Source: JAEZKC01 sp046546375 (GTDB lineage Bacteria; Fibrobacterota; Chitinivibrionia; Chitinivibrionales; Chitinispirillaceae). Taken from it: DNA of 64,000 nt. This document shows, in pieces, positions 52,519-61,530 of the stretch (its first letter is position 1; the number at the start of each line of letters is the position of its first letter). The notes beneath the pieces were generated by a model that did no database searches, had not been told where the DNA came from, and was given only the letters and a program-made list of their open reading frames with translations. The stretch lies in assembly GCA_046546375.1 (NCBI GenBank), contig JBKGXV010000006.1, positions 1 to 64,000 on the forward strand, given 5' to 3'. Position numbers and translations under genes: made by a program.

Positions 52519-54525
52519 ATGACTTCTGAAACAAGAAAAACCTCCAGACTGGATTTCCTCTCTCCTCTGCATTCCGTTCCCGGTTTGGGACCTAAGCGCC
52601 TGCAGGCTCTGCAAGCTGCAGGGTTGAAAACGATAGGGGATTTGCTTCATTATTATCCTTTAAGGTATGTGGATCGTTCCAGGATAATACCCTTAAATGA
52701 AATCAAGAATTTCAAAAACACTGTCGTTACCGTCACTGGAACTGTGACTCATACCCGTTTGGAACGGGGGCGCAGATCCCGTTTTAGAATAGCTGTTGCC
52801 GATGATGTGGGGCAGATGGAGGCGGTGTGGTTTCAGGGTGTTACCTACATCTCCAAAACTCTGAAAAAGGGTGATCAGCTGATACTCACGGGAAAAGTGA
52901 CCTTCTACGGTCACTACCAGATAGTCCATCCTCTTGTTGATAAAATCTCTTCAAAAAAGTCTGTGCTTCTGTTTTATCCGGTTTATTCGGTGAAGGAGGT
53001 GATGAAAGAAGCTGGACTCAATCAGAAAATCCTGCACAAATCTGTGAGTTGGGTATTTAAGAATCTGAAAAATTTCCCCCGGGTTCTTCCTCAAAACATC
53101 GAGAAAAAGTACCGTTTTCCCCCTCTTGAGGAGTGTCTGCAGAAAATCCATCAGCCCGATGATATTTCTCAACTGGATAGCTACAGAGCAAGGCTCAAAT
53201 ACGAGGAGTTGTATAAGCTTGCATTGACTTTGCGCTGGAACAGGAAAAAATTCGCTCTTCCCGGCCGGAGCATGTCTCCGGGAGATTTGGAACGGCAGCT
53301 GAGAGATATTCTCCCCTTTGCGCTTACTCCTTCCCAGGAAGCGGCGGTAAGTACGCTTTTCTCAGATGCCGCTTCGAAGTCCAGAATGCACCGGCTCCTT
53401 CAAGGGGATGTCGGATCAGGAAAAACCGTAACTGCCCTTTTCGCCTGTTTACCGGCTCTTAAAGAGGGGTGTCAGGTTGCATGGATGGCACCCACGGATG
53501 TCCTCGCCAGGCAAACTCTTCAGGTATTGAGCAAGTATCTTGAAAAGCTGGGTTTTCCTGTGGAGTTTCTGGGGGCGTCCAGTGGTAAGGACAAGGCTAG
53601 AATTCTGAAGGAGCTTGCATCCGGCAAACTTCAGTTCGTGGTGGGTACGCATGCGCTTTTCATTCCTTCTGTAAGGTTTGGAAAGCTTGGAATGATTGTT
53701 ATCGATGAGCAGCACAAATTCGGAGCCGCTCAACGGCTCGCTCTTCAGGAAAAGGGCCCTTCAGCCGATTTCCTTCTCATGTCTGCCACTCCCATTCCCC
53801 AAACGCTTGCACGCACACTGTATGGTGACCTGGACATTGTTGAAATCGAATCTCCTCCGAGACGTGAACCTGTCAGCACTCATGTGGTACCTTCAGGTAA
53901 ACGGTCGGATATGGAGGCTTTTATTCTCAAACAGATCAGTTCCGGTTCACGTGTGTTCTATGTTGTTCCTCGTATAGATGATATGGAAGCGGAGGACAAT
54001 GCCGCTCAGTTAAAGAGTGTGGACAAAGTGGCGGCGGAGCTGGGCAGGGGGGTGCTTGGTGCCGTTGCGATTGAGAAACTGCATGGACAGATGCCGTTTG
54101 AGAAACGTGATGAGGTGATGAGACGTTTCAGCAAAGGGGAACCCGGCGTTCTGGTGTGCACCAGCATAGTGGAAGTAGGTGTGGATGTGAGAGATGCTTC
54201 GGTGATGGTGATAGAGAATGCAGAGCGGTTCGGTTTGGCTCAGCTTCATCAGATCCGGGGGCGGGTAGGAAGGGGAGAGAAGAAGTCTTTCTGCTTTCTT
54301 CTTTCCGGGGCAAATGCGGATTGCAGGGTGTCTGAAAGGTTGAAATATCTGTGCGGGTGTCATGATGGTTTCAAACTGGCTGAATGGGATCTGCACAATC
54401 GGGGGCCGGGGGAGGTCGATGGTTTCCGTCAGTCCGGATGGGATGATCTGCGCATTGCGGATATTCTGGAGGATGCGGCGCTTTTCAGAGAAATTCTCAA
54501 GGATATTGAAGCGCTGTTCAGGTGA
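52519..54525 (+). CDS. recG: ATP-dependent DNA helicase RecG
   Basis: A 668-residue branch-migration helicase that reverses stalled forks. The N-terminal wedge/OB region (LHSVPGLGPKRLQALQAAGL and TVTGTVTHTRLERGRRSRFR) binds branched DNA. Helicase motifs: LLQGDVGSGKTVTAL (Walker A, about 295), DEQHKFGAAQR (Walker B), MSATPIPQTLARTLYGDLD, and C-terminal EVGVDVRDASVMVIENAERFGLAQLHQIRGRVGRG. ATG at 52519 has only a weak upstream site. Confidence 0.97.
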   Translation: MTSETRKTSRLDFLSPLHSVPGLGPKRLQALQAAGLKTIGDLLHYYPLRYVDRSRIIPLNEIKNFKNTVVTVTGTVTHTRLERGRRSRFRIAVADDVGQMEAVWFQGVTYISKTLKKGDQLILTGKVTFYGHYQIVHPLVDKISSKKSVLLFYPVYSVKEVMKEAGLNQKILHKSVSWVFKNLKNFPRVLPQNIEKKYRFPPLEECLQKIHQPDDISQLDSYRARLKYEELYKLALTLRWNRKKFALPGRSMSPGDLERQLRDILPFALTPSQEAAVSTLFSDAASKSRMHRLLQGDVGSGKTVTALFACLPALKEGCQVAWMAPTDVLARQTLQVLSKYLEKLGFPVEFLGASSGKDKARILKELASGKLQFVVGTHALFIPSVRFGKLGMIVIDEQHKFGAAQRLALQEKGPSADFLLMSATPIPQTLARTLYGDLDIVEIESPPRREPVSTHVVPSGKRSDMEAFILKQISSGSRVFYVVPRIDDMEAEDNAAQLKSVDKVAAELGRGVLGAVAIEKLHGQMPFEKRDEVMRRFSKGEPGVLVCTSIVEVGVDVRDASVMVIENAERFGLAQLHQIRGRVGRGEKKSFCFLLSGANADCRVSERLKYLCGCHDGFKLAEWDLHNRGPGEVDGFRQSGWDDLRIADILEDAALFREILKDIEALFR

Positions 54526-54684
54526 TGAGGATGAGAGAATCGCTTTATCAAATTACTCGGCAGGGCGAAATTACAAAGAAAATTGTATTTAAAATGTACT
54601 TTCTTATTGCAGATATTATATTTAAGGCGCAATTTTTTACTTTCACAAGAGTTGTCCTTTCGGTGCTCAAAAAAGGTTGAATTT

Positions 54685-56208
54685 ATGATCGCCCTCATTA
54701 TCTTGTGCGCTCTGTACGTAATTTGTTCGATAATCCTACTTGCTTACGGTGTGCAGTGTTACATCCTCACGTATCTCTTTCTGAGAAAAAGGAAAGAAAA
54801 ATTGCAGGCTCAACGGGAAACCATGAAATATTATTACTCCATTGAGGATGAGACTGCTTATCCGAAGGTAGTTACTCAACTGCCCATGTTCAATGAAAAA
54901 ATGGTGGCCTGCAGGGTGATTGAAGCTGTAGCTGCTATGGATTATCCCCGTTCGCGCCATCAGATACAGGTGCTTGATGACAGTACGGATGAGACAGTAA
55001 AGTATGTTGATCAGACTGTGGACAATCTCAAAAAGCAGGGGTACAACATACAGGTGGTGCGCCGGGTGGATCGCACCGGGTTTAAAGCCGGTGCACTGCA
55101 GGAAGGGCTTGACCATACCGATGCGCAATTCGTTGCTATTTTTGATGCCGATTTCGTACCTACAGTTGATTTTCTGAAAAAAGCGGTGGCCTTTTTTGCC
55201 GGCAGGCCCGAGCTTGGTCTGGTACAGGGCAGATGGACTCATCTGAATAAAAACTCATCTCTTATCACCCGTGGCCAGGCGATGGGTATTGACGGGCATT
55301 TCATGATCGAGCAGGCAGCCCGCAGCTGGAACAACCTGTTCATGAATTTCAACGGAACTGCCGGAGTATTCCGCCGCAAGGCAATAGAGACCAGCGGGGG
55401 ATGGCAGCATGATACATTGACCGAAGATATGGACCTGTCCTATCGTATGCAGCTGGCGGGTTGGCAGACTGAATACGTTCCGGAGCTTGCCGTGCCGGCG
55501 GAAATTCCCGAAGATGTGAATGCTTTCAAAAATCAGCAGTTCAGGTGGGCCAAAGGCTCCATACAGACTGCGATCAAAATCATTCCTTTGTTGCTGAAAA
55601 AGAAAATTTCACCTTTCAAATTCATTCAGGCGGTTCTGCATCTTACCCATTATGTGGTGCATCCGCTGATGCTTCTGCTGGCTCTTTTGACCATGCCGGT
55701 ATTGTTTTTTGTCAAAATATCACTTGCTCCCTTCTGGATGGCCTGTGTGATATTCGCTATGATTCTGGCTACCAGCGGCCCCTCTACCATGTACATGGTT
55801 TCTCAGCATTACATAGGAAACAAGATACGGAAACAGCTCTTTCTCATCCCTGCCATGATGCTCATTGGTACAGGGTTGGCCGTGAATAACGGAAAGGCCG
55901 TTATCGAGGCTATACTGAAGAAAAACTCGCCGTTTCACAGAACTCCGAAAAAAGGGCAGGCCAAGAGCAAAATCGGATACAAACCCATCAAGGATATCAC
56001 CTGTCTGGTGGAGATAATGCTTGGAATCTACTGCTTTGCAGGCTTAAAGATGTTCATGGGGTTCACCAATTTTCTCGTTTCGCCGTTTCTTGCTCTTTAC
56101 GCTTCCGGTTTTCTCTTTGTGGGCATTCTCTCTATTGTCCATTTCCGCAGGCCGGAAACGATCGATCTCAAGTTCGGGAAGAAAATGGCTCTTGTAAAGT
56201 CAAGCTGA
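54685..56208 (+). CDS. Processive GT2 glycosyltransferase, cellulose-synthase-like
   Basis: A 507-residue membrane glycosyltransferase of family GT2 that probably makes and exports a polysaccharide. One N-terminal membrane helix is followed by the catalytic domain (about 50-290): TQLPMFNE, VLDDSTDETV, the metal site AIFDADFVP, TEDMDLSYRM and QQFRWAKG (the D,D,D,QxxRW signature). Four to five membrane helices form the C-terminus. Length and pattern are close to glucomannan/CslA-like bacterial enzymes, but the product is unknown. The frame is open to 54583; ATG 54685 has AAGGTTGA upstream. No BcsB or other biosynthesis genes are adjacent. Confidence 0.88.
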   Translation: MIALIILCALYVICSIILLAYGVQCYILTYLFLRKRKEKLQAQRETMKYYYSIEDETAYPKVVTQLPMFNEKMVACRVIEAVAAMDYPRSRHQIQVLDDSTDETVKYVDQTVDNLKKQGYNIQVVRRVDRTGFKAGALQEGLDHTDAQFVAIFDADFVPTVDFLKKAVAFFAGRPELGLVQGRWTHLNKNSSLITRGQAMGIDGHFMIEQAARSWNNLFMNFNGTAGVFRRKAIETSGGWQHDTLTEDMDLSYRMQLAGWQTEYVPELAVPAEIPEDVNAFKNQQFRWAKGSIQTAIKIIPLLLKKKISPFKFIQAVLHLTHYVVHPLMLLLALLTMPVLFFVKISLAPFWMACVIFAMILATSGPSTMYMVSQHYIGNKIRKQLFLIPAMMLIGTGLAVNNGKAVIEAILKKNSPFHRTPKKGQAKSKIGYKPIKDITCLVEIMLGIYCFAGLKMFMGFTNFLVSPFLALYASGFLFVGILSIVHFRRPETIDLKFGKKMALVKSS

Positions 56209-56214
56209 CCTCGC

Positions 56215-56233
56215 GGGGCGGAAAACCCGCCCC
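56215..56233 (+). terminator. Weak terminator-like hairpin after the GT2 gene
   Basis: GGGGCGG (56215-56221) pairs with CCGCCCC (56227-56233). There is no T-run, so termination is doubtful. Confidence 0.35.
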
Positions 56234-56281
56234 CGCTCCTTATCTGTTCTCACTGAAACACACCTCCGCGAAAACCGCCTT

Positions 56282-56302
56282 TCTGTTTCATAATGAAACA
56301 GA
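56282..56302. promoter_or_regulatory. Perfect 10-bp palindrome, possible operator
   Basis: TCTGTTTCAT-A-ATGAAACAGA, an inverted repeat with one central base, 155 bp before dnaK. A partial match, TCTGTTCTCACTGAAACA, lies at 56243-56260. It may be a binding site for a regulator of dnaK; no CIRCE element is seen. Confidence 0.5.
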
Positions 56303-56457
56303 CGATTCAATATGGAATACCTTCTTTTTACCCGCGTCACTCATAATGCTTTCTGCTGTTACATAAACGCCCATTCATGTCTGGCACGGATTTTGATTGC
56401 ATAATAACCTCCGGAAAAAAAAGTAATTTTAACAAATAAACATTCAGGAGGATACTT

Positions 56458-58419
56458 ATGGGGAAAATAATCGGAATAGATCTTGGGACCACCAACTCTT
56501 GTGTGGCGGTAATGGAAGCGGGTAAACCAGTGGTGATCCCCAATCCCGAAGGCGGGCGTACCTCACCCTCCATCGTTGCATTCTCCAAAACCGGCGATCG
56601 TCTGGTGGGAGCCATCGCAAAGCGTCAGGCTGTGACCAATCCGGAAAACACCATTTATTCGGTGAAAAGATTCATGGGACGCAGGCACAGCGAGGTGGAA
56701 TCCGAGGAAACGAGAGTTCCTTATCAGGTTGTCGGGGGTAAGGAGGATCCGGTTAAGGTGAAGATTCAGGATCATGAGTATACACCCCCCGAAATTTCAG
56801 CCATGATTCTTCAGTATCTGAAGAAATCCGCTGAGGAGTACCTGGGTGAAGAGGTGACTGAGGCGGTCATCACGGTGCCGGCGTACTTCAATGATGCGCA
56901 GCGTCAGGCCACAAAGGATGCGGGAAGAATCGCTGGGCTGGATGTGAAGAGAATAATAAACGAGCCCACCGCTGCGTCTCTTGCCTACGGACTTGAAAAG
57001 AAGAAAAACGAAAAAATTGCGGTTTTCGATCTGGGTGGAGGAACGTTCGATATCTCCATTCTGGAAATCGGTGAAGGTGTCTTCGAAGTGAAGTCGACCA
57101 ACGGCGATACTCATCTGGGTGGTGATGATTTCGACAAGGTGCTTATAGATTACATCGCCGGCGAATTCAAAGCTTCGGACGGTATCGATCTCAGAGAGGA
57201 CAGAATGGCTCTGCAGCGTCTCAAGGAAGCTGCGGAAAAAGCAAAGGTGGAGTTGTCCTCCGCTATGCAGACCAATATCAATCTGCCCTTTATCACCGCT
57301 GATGCAAGCGGACCCCGTCATCTGGATCTGAACATCACAAGAACCAAATTCGAGCAGCTTGTCAGTGATCTTGTCGAGCGTACGGTTGATCCATGCAACA
57401 AGGCTTTGGCTGATGCCAATCTGAGCGCCCGTGACATCGACGAGGTTATTCTGGTGGGAGGTACAACCCGTATGCCTGCCGTGCAGCGCAAGGTCGAGGA
57501 GATTTTCGGCAAGGCTCCTCACAAAGGGGTTAACCCCGACGAGGTCGTGGCTGTAGGAGCCGGTATCCAGGGAGCGATTCTGGGTGGTGATGAAAGTGTG
57601 AAGGATGTGCTTCTGCTTGATGTCACTCCGCTTTCTCTGGGTATAGAAACTCTGGGAGGTGTGATGACCAAGCTTATCGAGCGCAATACCACTATCCCCA
57701 CCAAGAAAAGCCAGGTGTTTTCAACTGCTGCAGACAATCAGACTGCAGTGACTATTATGGTCTACCAGGGTGAGCGTGAGATGGCCGCACACAACAGGCT
57801 TCTTGGAAAGTTTGATCTGATCGGGATTCCTGCCGCTCCTCGCGGTGTGCCGCAGATCGAAGTCGCATTCGATATCGATGCCAACGGGATTCTCAACGTG
57901 AGTGCAAAGGATCTGGGCACCGGCAAGCAGCAGCAGATAAGAATCGAGTCCTCAAGCGGTCTTGATGAAAACGATATCGAACGGATGGTGAAAGAGGCTG
58001 AGGCCAATGCCGCCAAGGACAAAGAGGAAAAAGAGCGTGTTGACGTCAAAAATCAGGCCGATCAGCTCATCTATCAGACCGAAAAGACCATGTCTGAGCT
58101 TGACGGTAAAATTTCCGATGACCAGAAGTCCAAAATCCAGTCCGCACTGGATGATCTCAAGGAAAAAGCAAAGGGTAATGACATCGAGGCTATAAAGGGC
58201 AGTATCGAGGCTCTCACCAAAGCGTCGCACACCATGGCTGAGGCCATGTACAAAAACGCTCAGGGCGGTGCTGCCGGAGCGCAAGGCGGTGCAGCCGGTG
58301 CAGCCGGTGCACAGCAGGGCCCTTCTGAATCCCAGCAGCAGGGAGATCAGAAAAAAGGCGGCGGCGAAGACGGTGCGGTTGATGCCGATTATGAAGTCGT
58401 CGATGATGATGATAAGTAA
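56458..58419 (+). CDS. dnaK: Chaperone protein DnaK
   Basis: A 653-residue Hsp70. The ATPase domain starts IIGIDLGTTNSCVAVME, with AVITVPAYFNDAQRQATKDA, FDLGGGTFDISILEIG and LVGGTTRMPAVQ. The substrate-binding domain includes LLDVTPLSLGIETLGG and NGILNVSAKDLGTGK. The C-terminal tail is Gly/Ala/Gln-rich and acidic, ending DADYEVVDDDDK, as in Gram-negative DnaK. Start: ATG after AGGAGG. grpE and dnaJ are not beside it, and no CIRCE site is seen upstream. Confidence 0.98.
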   Translation: MGKIIGIDLGTTNSCVAVMEAGKPVVIPNPEGGRTSPSIVAFSKTGDRLVGAIAKRQAVTNPENTIYSVKRFMGRRHSEVESEETRVPYQVVGGKEDPVKVKIQDHEYTPPEISAMILQYLKKSAEEYLGEEVTEAVITVPAYFNDAQRQATKDAGRIAGLDVKRIINEPTAASLAYGLEKKKNEKIAVFDLGGGTFDISILEIGEGVFEVKSTNGDTHLGGDDFDKVLIDYIAGEFKASDGIDLREDRMALQRLKEAAEKAKVELSSAMQTNINLPFITADASGPRHLDLNITRTKFEQLVSDLVERTVDPCNKALADANLSARDIDEVILVGGTTRMPAVQRKVEEIFGKAPHKGVNPDEVVAVGAGIQGAILGGDESVKDVLLLDVTPLSLGIETLGGVMTKLIERNTTIPTKKSQVFSTAADNQTAVTIMVYQGEREMAAHNRLLGKFDLIGIPAAPRGVPQIEVAFDIDANGILNVSAKDLGTGKQQQIRIESSSGLDENDIERMVKEAEANAAKDKEEKERVDVKNQADQLIYQTEKTMSELDGKISDDQKSKIQSALDDLKEKAKGNDIEAIKGSIEALTKASHTMAEAMYKNAQGGAAGAQGGAAGAAGAQQGPSESQQQGDQKKGGGEDGAVDADYEVVDDDDK

Positions 58420-58427
58420 ATTACAGG

Positions 58428-58449
58428 GGGGAGCGAAAGCTCCCCTTTT
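58428..58449 (+). terminator. Intrinsic terminator of dnaK
   Basis: GGGGAGC (58428-58434) and GCTCCCC (58439-58445) form a stem with a GAAA loop followed by TTTT. It overlaps the stop region of the convergent GH130 gene by one base. Confidence 0.85.
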
Positions 58450-59573
58450 CACTCCAGCCTGTATAACAACTCTCCGCTTTTAGGATCCTGTCCGTAACGT
58501 ATACACAGTTCTGATAATATGTCCTCATGAGTGGCGGCGCAGTTCATGACCGTGTCGTTTCCGCCATAGTAGATGATCAGAGTGCCGTTTTCCTGTCGAA
58601 GCATCGCACAGGAAAATACCACGTTGGGAACATGGGCATAGTCCTCTTGGTCAATTCTGCAGTCGGCTCTGGAGGGAAAGAGAATGGGTATGCTTGCCAT
58701 ACGGACGTGAGCCGGGTTGTCCAGATCGTGAAGAGCAACGCCCAGAACATAGGGATTGCCGTCCATTGTTTTTCTCACTCCGTGAAAAAGATTGAGCCAT
58801 CCTTTTTCTGTTTTTACCGGGGGCGCTCCCGGGCCGATTTTGTCTGAAAAAGCGCCGGGACCCGCTCCGGTTTTCATGACGGGTTCCTTTTTTATCTTCC
58901 AGTTTCCGCTTTTCCAGTCGGTACTCGTTCCCAATCGTATTTCCGTGAATATTCCTCCGGTATCTCCTTGGGTCATATCGTTGGGGCGAAACAGGGCCGC
59001 GAAGCGTTTGTTGATCGGTTCGGGGAAAATGACCACGTTGCGCATGTCCTGTTTCAGCATGGGGCCGTGGCGGGTGAATCTTTTGAAATCTTCCGTGGTG
59101 GCCAGACAGACTCTTACTCTGTTTGGAGCATGTTGATGATATGCGCTGTAGGTAACGGCAAACAGGGTGTTGATTTTGGTGATCCGCGGGTCTTCCACTC
59201 CTCCCGATTCGGTCTCAATCTGTTCTTGTGCATCGACTCCGGAAGCGAATGTGTCATGAGGCTGAGCCGGCAGCAGTGCGGGATGCGGTTGCACATTCCA
59301 CTGATCGATACCGTTTGAACTTCTGGCCAGTCCCAGAACGCTTCTGCCGCAGCGGGTATGTGAACGGAAGAGCATGATGAAAGCGTTGTGGTGTTTGGTG
59401 ACTGCGGCGTTGTGGACAGTGATGGTCTTGAGTGCGGGGGAGGTCCAGATTCTGTTGACATCTGAGGGGGTGAGTATCGGGTTGCGGGGGAAGCGCAGAA
59501 CAGGTGAGTTCAGGGAGACTCGGCCGGATAATTTGTGCGCGAAGCTGACAGTTCTGACCGGGTTTTCAATCAC
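58449..59573 (-). CDS. Glycoside hydrolase family 130 (mannoside phosphorylase-like)
   Basis: A 374-residue GH130 protein, a five-bladed beta-propeller. The motif ESGGVEDPRITKI holds the catalytic Asp of the family, and KIGPGAPPVKTEKGWLNLFH plus YYGGNDTVMNCA carry phosphate- and sugar-contact residues. GH130 phosphorylases break beta-1,2- or beta-1,4-mannosidic links using phosphate, giving mannose 1-phosphate. Exact substrate is unknown. Start: GTG with AAGGAG about eight bases upstream. Confidence 0.9.
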   Translation of the reverse strand: MIENPVRTVSFAHKLSGRVSLNSPVLRFPRNPILTPSDVNRIWTSPALKTITVHNAAVTKHHNAFIMLFRSHTRCGRSVLGLARSSNGIDQWNVQPHPALLPAQPHDTFASGVDAQEQIETESGGVEDPRITKINTLFAVTYSAYHQHAPNRVRVCLATTEDFKRFTRHGPMLKQDMRNVVIFPEPINKRFAALFRPNDMTQGDTGGIFTEIRLGTSTDWKSGNWKIKKEPVMKTGAGPGAFSDKIGPGAPPVKTEKGWLNLFHGVRKTMDGNPYVLGVALHDLDNPAHVRMASIPILFPSRADCRIDQEDYAHVPNVVFSCAMLRQENGTLIIYYGGNDTVMNCAATHEDILSELCIRYGQDPKSGELLYRLE

Positions 59574-59862
59574 GGGTTTTCTCCTTACAGAGGTGGACAG
59601 AATAATCTGCTACAAAAACCGGGCCATCTTTTCGCGGAAGGGGGAAAGGTTTTCGCAAATTAGGAATGGGATGTTTTTTCTGTTCAGCGGCTTGGGCAGA
59701 GCAGACCGTTTTAAGCGTTTGAATAACCGGGGTTTCCAAAGACGGCACATGGCACCGGTATTGCAGGGTAAGCTCTCTGTACAGGCAGCCTGATGTTTGA
59801 AAAAGACGGGGCAGGGGGTCCTTGGCTGCATGCATTTTATCTGGATTCGAGGGACAGCTACT
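59574..59862. other. Divergent intergenic region between GH130 and nrnA
   Basis: A 289-bp region with no convincing gene. It must hold both promoters; I can see no clear hexamer pair or hairpin. Part of it (59797-59862) could belong to nrnA if an earlier start is used. Confidence 0.4.
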
Positions 59863-60996
59863 ATGATCACTTTAGCCAGCCGGGTATGGACGTTGAAGGA
59901 TTTGGAATCAATAAGGGAGTGTATAGAGAGTGCTTCATCCATAGTTATTTCGGGGCATAAAAATCCCGATGGTGATTCCATCGGGGCCATGCTTTCATTG
60001 GGGTTGGGGCTTGAGAGTATGGGCAAAAGGGTGTATATGCTCTGCGAGGATGAGATACCTCCCCGTTATGCTCATCTTCCCGGTATCAAAAAAGTGATGT
60101 CTGCTGATCCCGGGAGGGTGGATCTGGCAATAGCGGTGGACTGCGGGAGCAAGGAGATGATCGGACCGGCCTTCAGGGTTTTCAGTTCCGCGGGCAGTAT
60201 TGTCGAGATAGACCATCACAGCAGCCGTACTTCATTCGGTGATTATTCCCTGGTGGATGATGAGGCTTCCTGTGCAGGCGAGCTGGTGTATTTCGTTTTG
60301 GAGGCTCTGGGGGTATCTCTGACCGACGAGATTGCTCAGAACATTCTCACTTCCATCATTGTGGAAACAAATTCTTTTCGTCTCCCGGGGCTGCGGTCTC
60401 AGACTTTCGAGATCTGTGCGCAGCTTCTCAGAACGGGAGTGGAATTCTCCCGGGTGGCCGAGTCGGTATACTGGGTCAGCAGCAGGGAGACTGAGCTTCT
60501 GGGGGGGATATGTCTTTCCCGCTGCCGTTTTTCACCCTGCGGGCAGTTGGTGCACTCCTCTCTTACCCGTCGCGATCTGCAGAGAGTGGGTGCCAGGGAG
60601 GCGGATGGGGATCCGGTGGTGGAGAAGCTCAGATCAATGGTTGGCGTGAAACTTGCAGTACTCTTCAGGGAGAAAGACGGTGTGTCTCTGAGGGTGAGTT
60701 TCAGATCCAGGCAGGGGATCGATGTGGCTCGCCTGGCGGAGAGATTCGGTGGCGGCGGACACTTCAGTGCCGCCGGCTGTACTGTTGCAGACAGCACAGT
60801 GCTCCGGGAGCAAATTCTTTGTGCTGCAGCGGAGCTGTTGCAGCAGCAGAAGCGGGGAGGAATACCGGCCGCCGGGGTGCATCAGGGGTATCTGCTGCAT
60901 TGTGATGCTCCGGAGAACGGTATGCAGCCGTGGGAAAAGCAAAATGATTGTTCCGCGGAGGTTTTTTCCGTTTCTCAGCGGAAAGTGGCTTTATGA
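59863..60996 (+). CDS. nrnA: NrnA-like DHH/DHHA1 phosphoesterase
   Basis: A 377-residue DHH-family enzyme resembling NrnA, which degrades short RNA oligonucleotides (nanoRNA) and pAp, and in some bacteria linear c-di-nucleotides. The DHH half has SGHKNPDGDSIGAMLSLG, VDCGSKEMIG, VEIDHHSSRTSFGDY and DEASCAGELVY; the DHHA1 half ends with GGGGHFSAAG. The start is uncertain: ATG at 59863 gives the normal N-terminus, and an in-frame ATG at 59797 is possible; neither has a good ribosome binding site. The C-terminal 70 residues beyond GGGGH are longer than usual. Confidence 0.87.
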   Translation: MITLASRVWTLKDLESIRECIESASSIVISGHKNPDGDSIGAMLSLGLGLESMGKRVYMLCEDEIPPRYAHLPGIKKVMSADPGRVDLAIAVDCGSKEMIGPAFRVFSSAGSIVEIDHHSSRTSFGDYSLVDDEASCAGELVYFVLEALGVSLTDEIAQNILTSIIVETNSFRLPGLRSQTFEICAQLLRTGVEFSRVAESVYWVSSRETELLGGICLSRCRFSPCGQLVHSSLTRRDLQRVGAREADGDPVVEKLRSMVGVKLAVLFREKDGVSLRVSFRSRQGIDVARLAERFGGGGHFSAAGCTVADSTVLREQILCAAAELLQQQKRGGIPAAGVHQGYLLHCDAPENGMQPWEKQNDCSAEVFSVSQRKVAL

Positions 60997-61051
60997 GCTA
61001 TCGCCGGCTTTCAAACCGGATATGTAAGTGTAACAACAAGGAGGGGATGCT

Positions 61052-61477
61052 ATGAGTATGACAGGACTGGACACATTCGACACCGCGGTACAGAAAGCTG
61101 ATGTATGGCTTAAGGAAGTCATGCAGGAGATGGGGATTGACAGTAAAAAACGCGCGTATATGGCGCTTCGGGCTGTGCTGCACACATTGAGGGATCGTCT
61201 CCCCGTGGATGAAGCCGCCGATCTGGGTGCTCAGCTGCCTTTGCTGGTAAGGGGAATCTATTATGATGAATGGGATCCGTCAGGAACTCCGGTGAAAGAC
61301 CGTCATCTGGATGAATTCCTCAATCATATAAAGGAAAACTACAGAGGTGACGGTGAGGTGAAGATGGATATGATGGCCAAGGCTGTTTTCAGAGTCATGA
61401 AAAGAAAAGTAACCGAAGGGGAAATAAATGATATAGAGGGCATGATGCCTTCAGAAATTCGCGAGCTGTGGAAATAG
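61052..61477 (+). CDS. DUF2267 family protein
   Basis: A 141-residue protein of the DUF2267 family, function unknown. Marks: LKEVMQEMGIDSKKRAYMAL, RAVLHTLRDRLPVDEAADLGA, QLPLLVRGIYYDEWDPSG and a late VFRVMKRKVTEGEINDI, which is the usual helical repeat with conserved Trp/Tyr. Start: ATG with AAGGAGGGG upstream. A clear terminator follows the stop. Confidence 0.92.
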   Translation: MSMTGLDTFDTAVQKADVWLKEVMQEMGIDSKKRAYMALRAVLHTLRDRLPVDEAADLGAQLPLLVRGIYYDEWDPSGTPVKDRHLDEFLNHIKENYRGDGEVKMDMMAKAVFRVMKRKVTEGEINDIEGMMPSEIRELWK

Positions 61478-61502
61478 TTTTTTTTCGCTTCAGGGTTTGA
61501 GG

Positions 61503-61530
61503 GGTCCGCTGATTTCAGTGGACCTTTTTT
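61503..61530 (+). terminator. Intrinsic terminator of the DUF2267 gene
   Basis: A 10-bp stem with one wobble (arms 61503-61512 and 61515-61524) followed by six T. It overlaps the stop codon of the convergent histidine kinase by one base. Confidence 0.85.

Noticed and set aside
56209..56457. CIRCE element upstream of dnaK
   Set aside because: The TTAGCACTC-N9-GAGTGCTAA pattern is not present; only an unrelated palindrome is.
59374..59793. 139-codon open frame on plus, opposite the GH130 N-terminus
   Set aside because: Most of it is antisense to GH130, with no ribosome binding site or domain; the remainder lies in the divergent promoter region.
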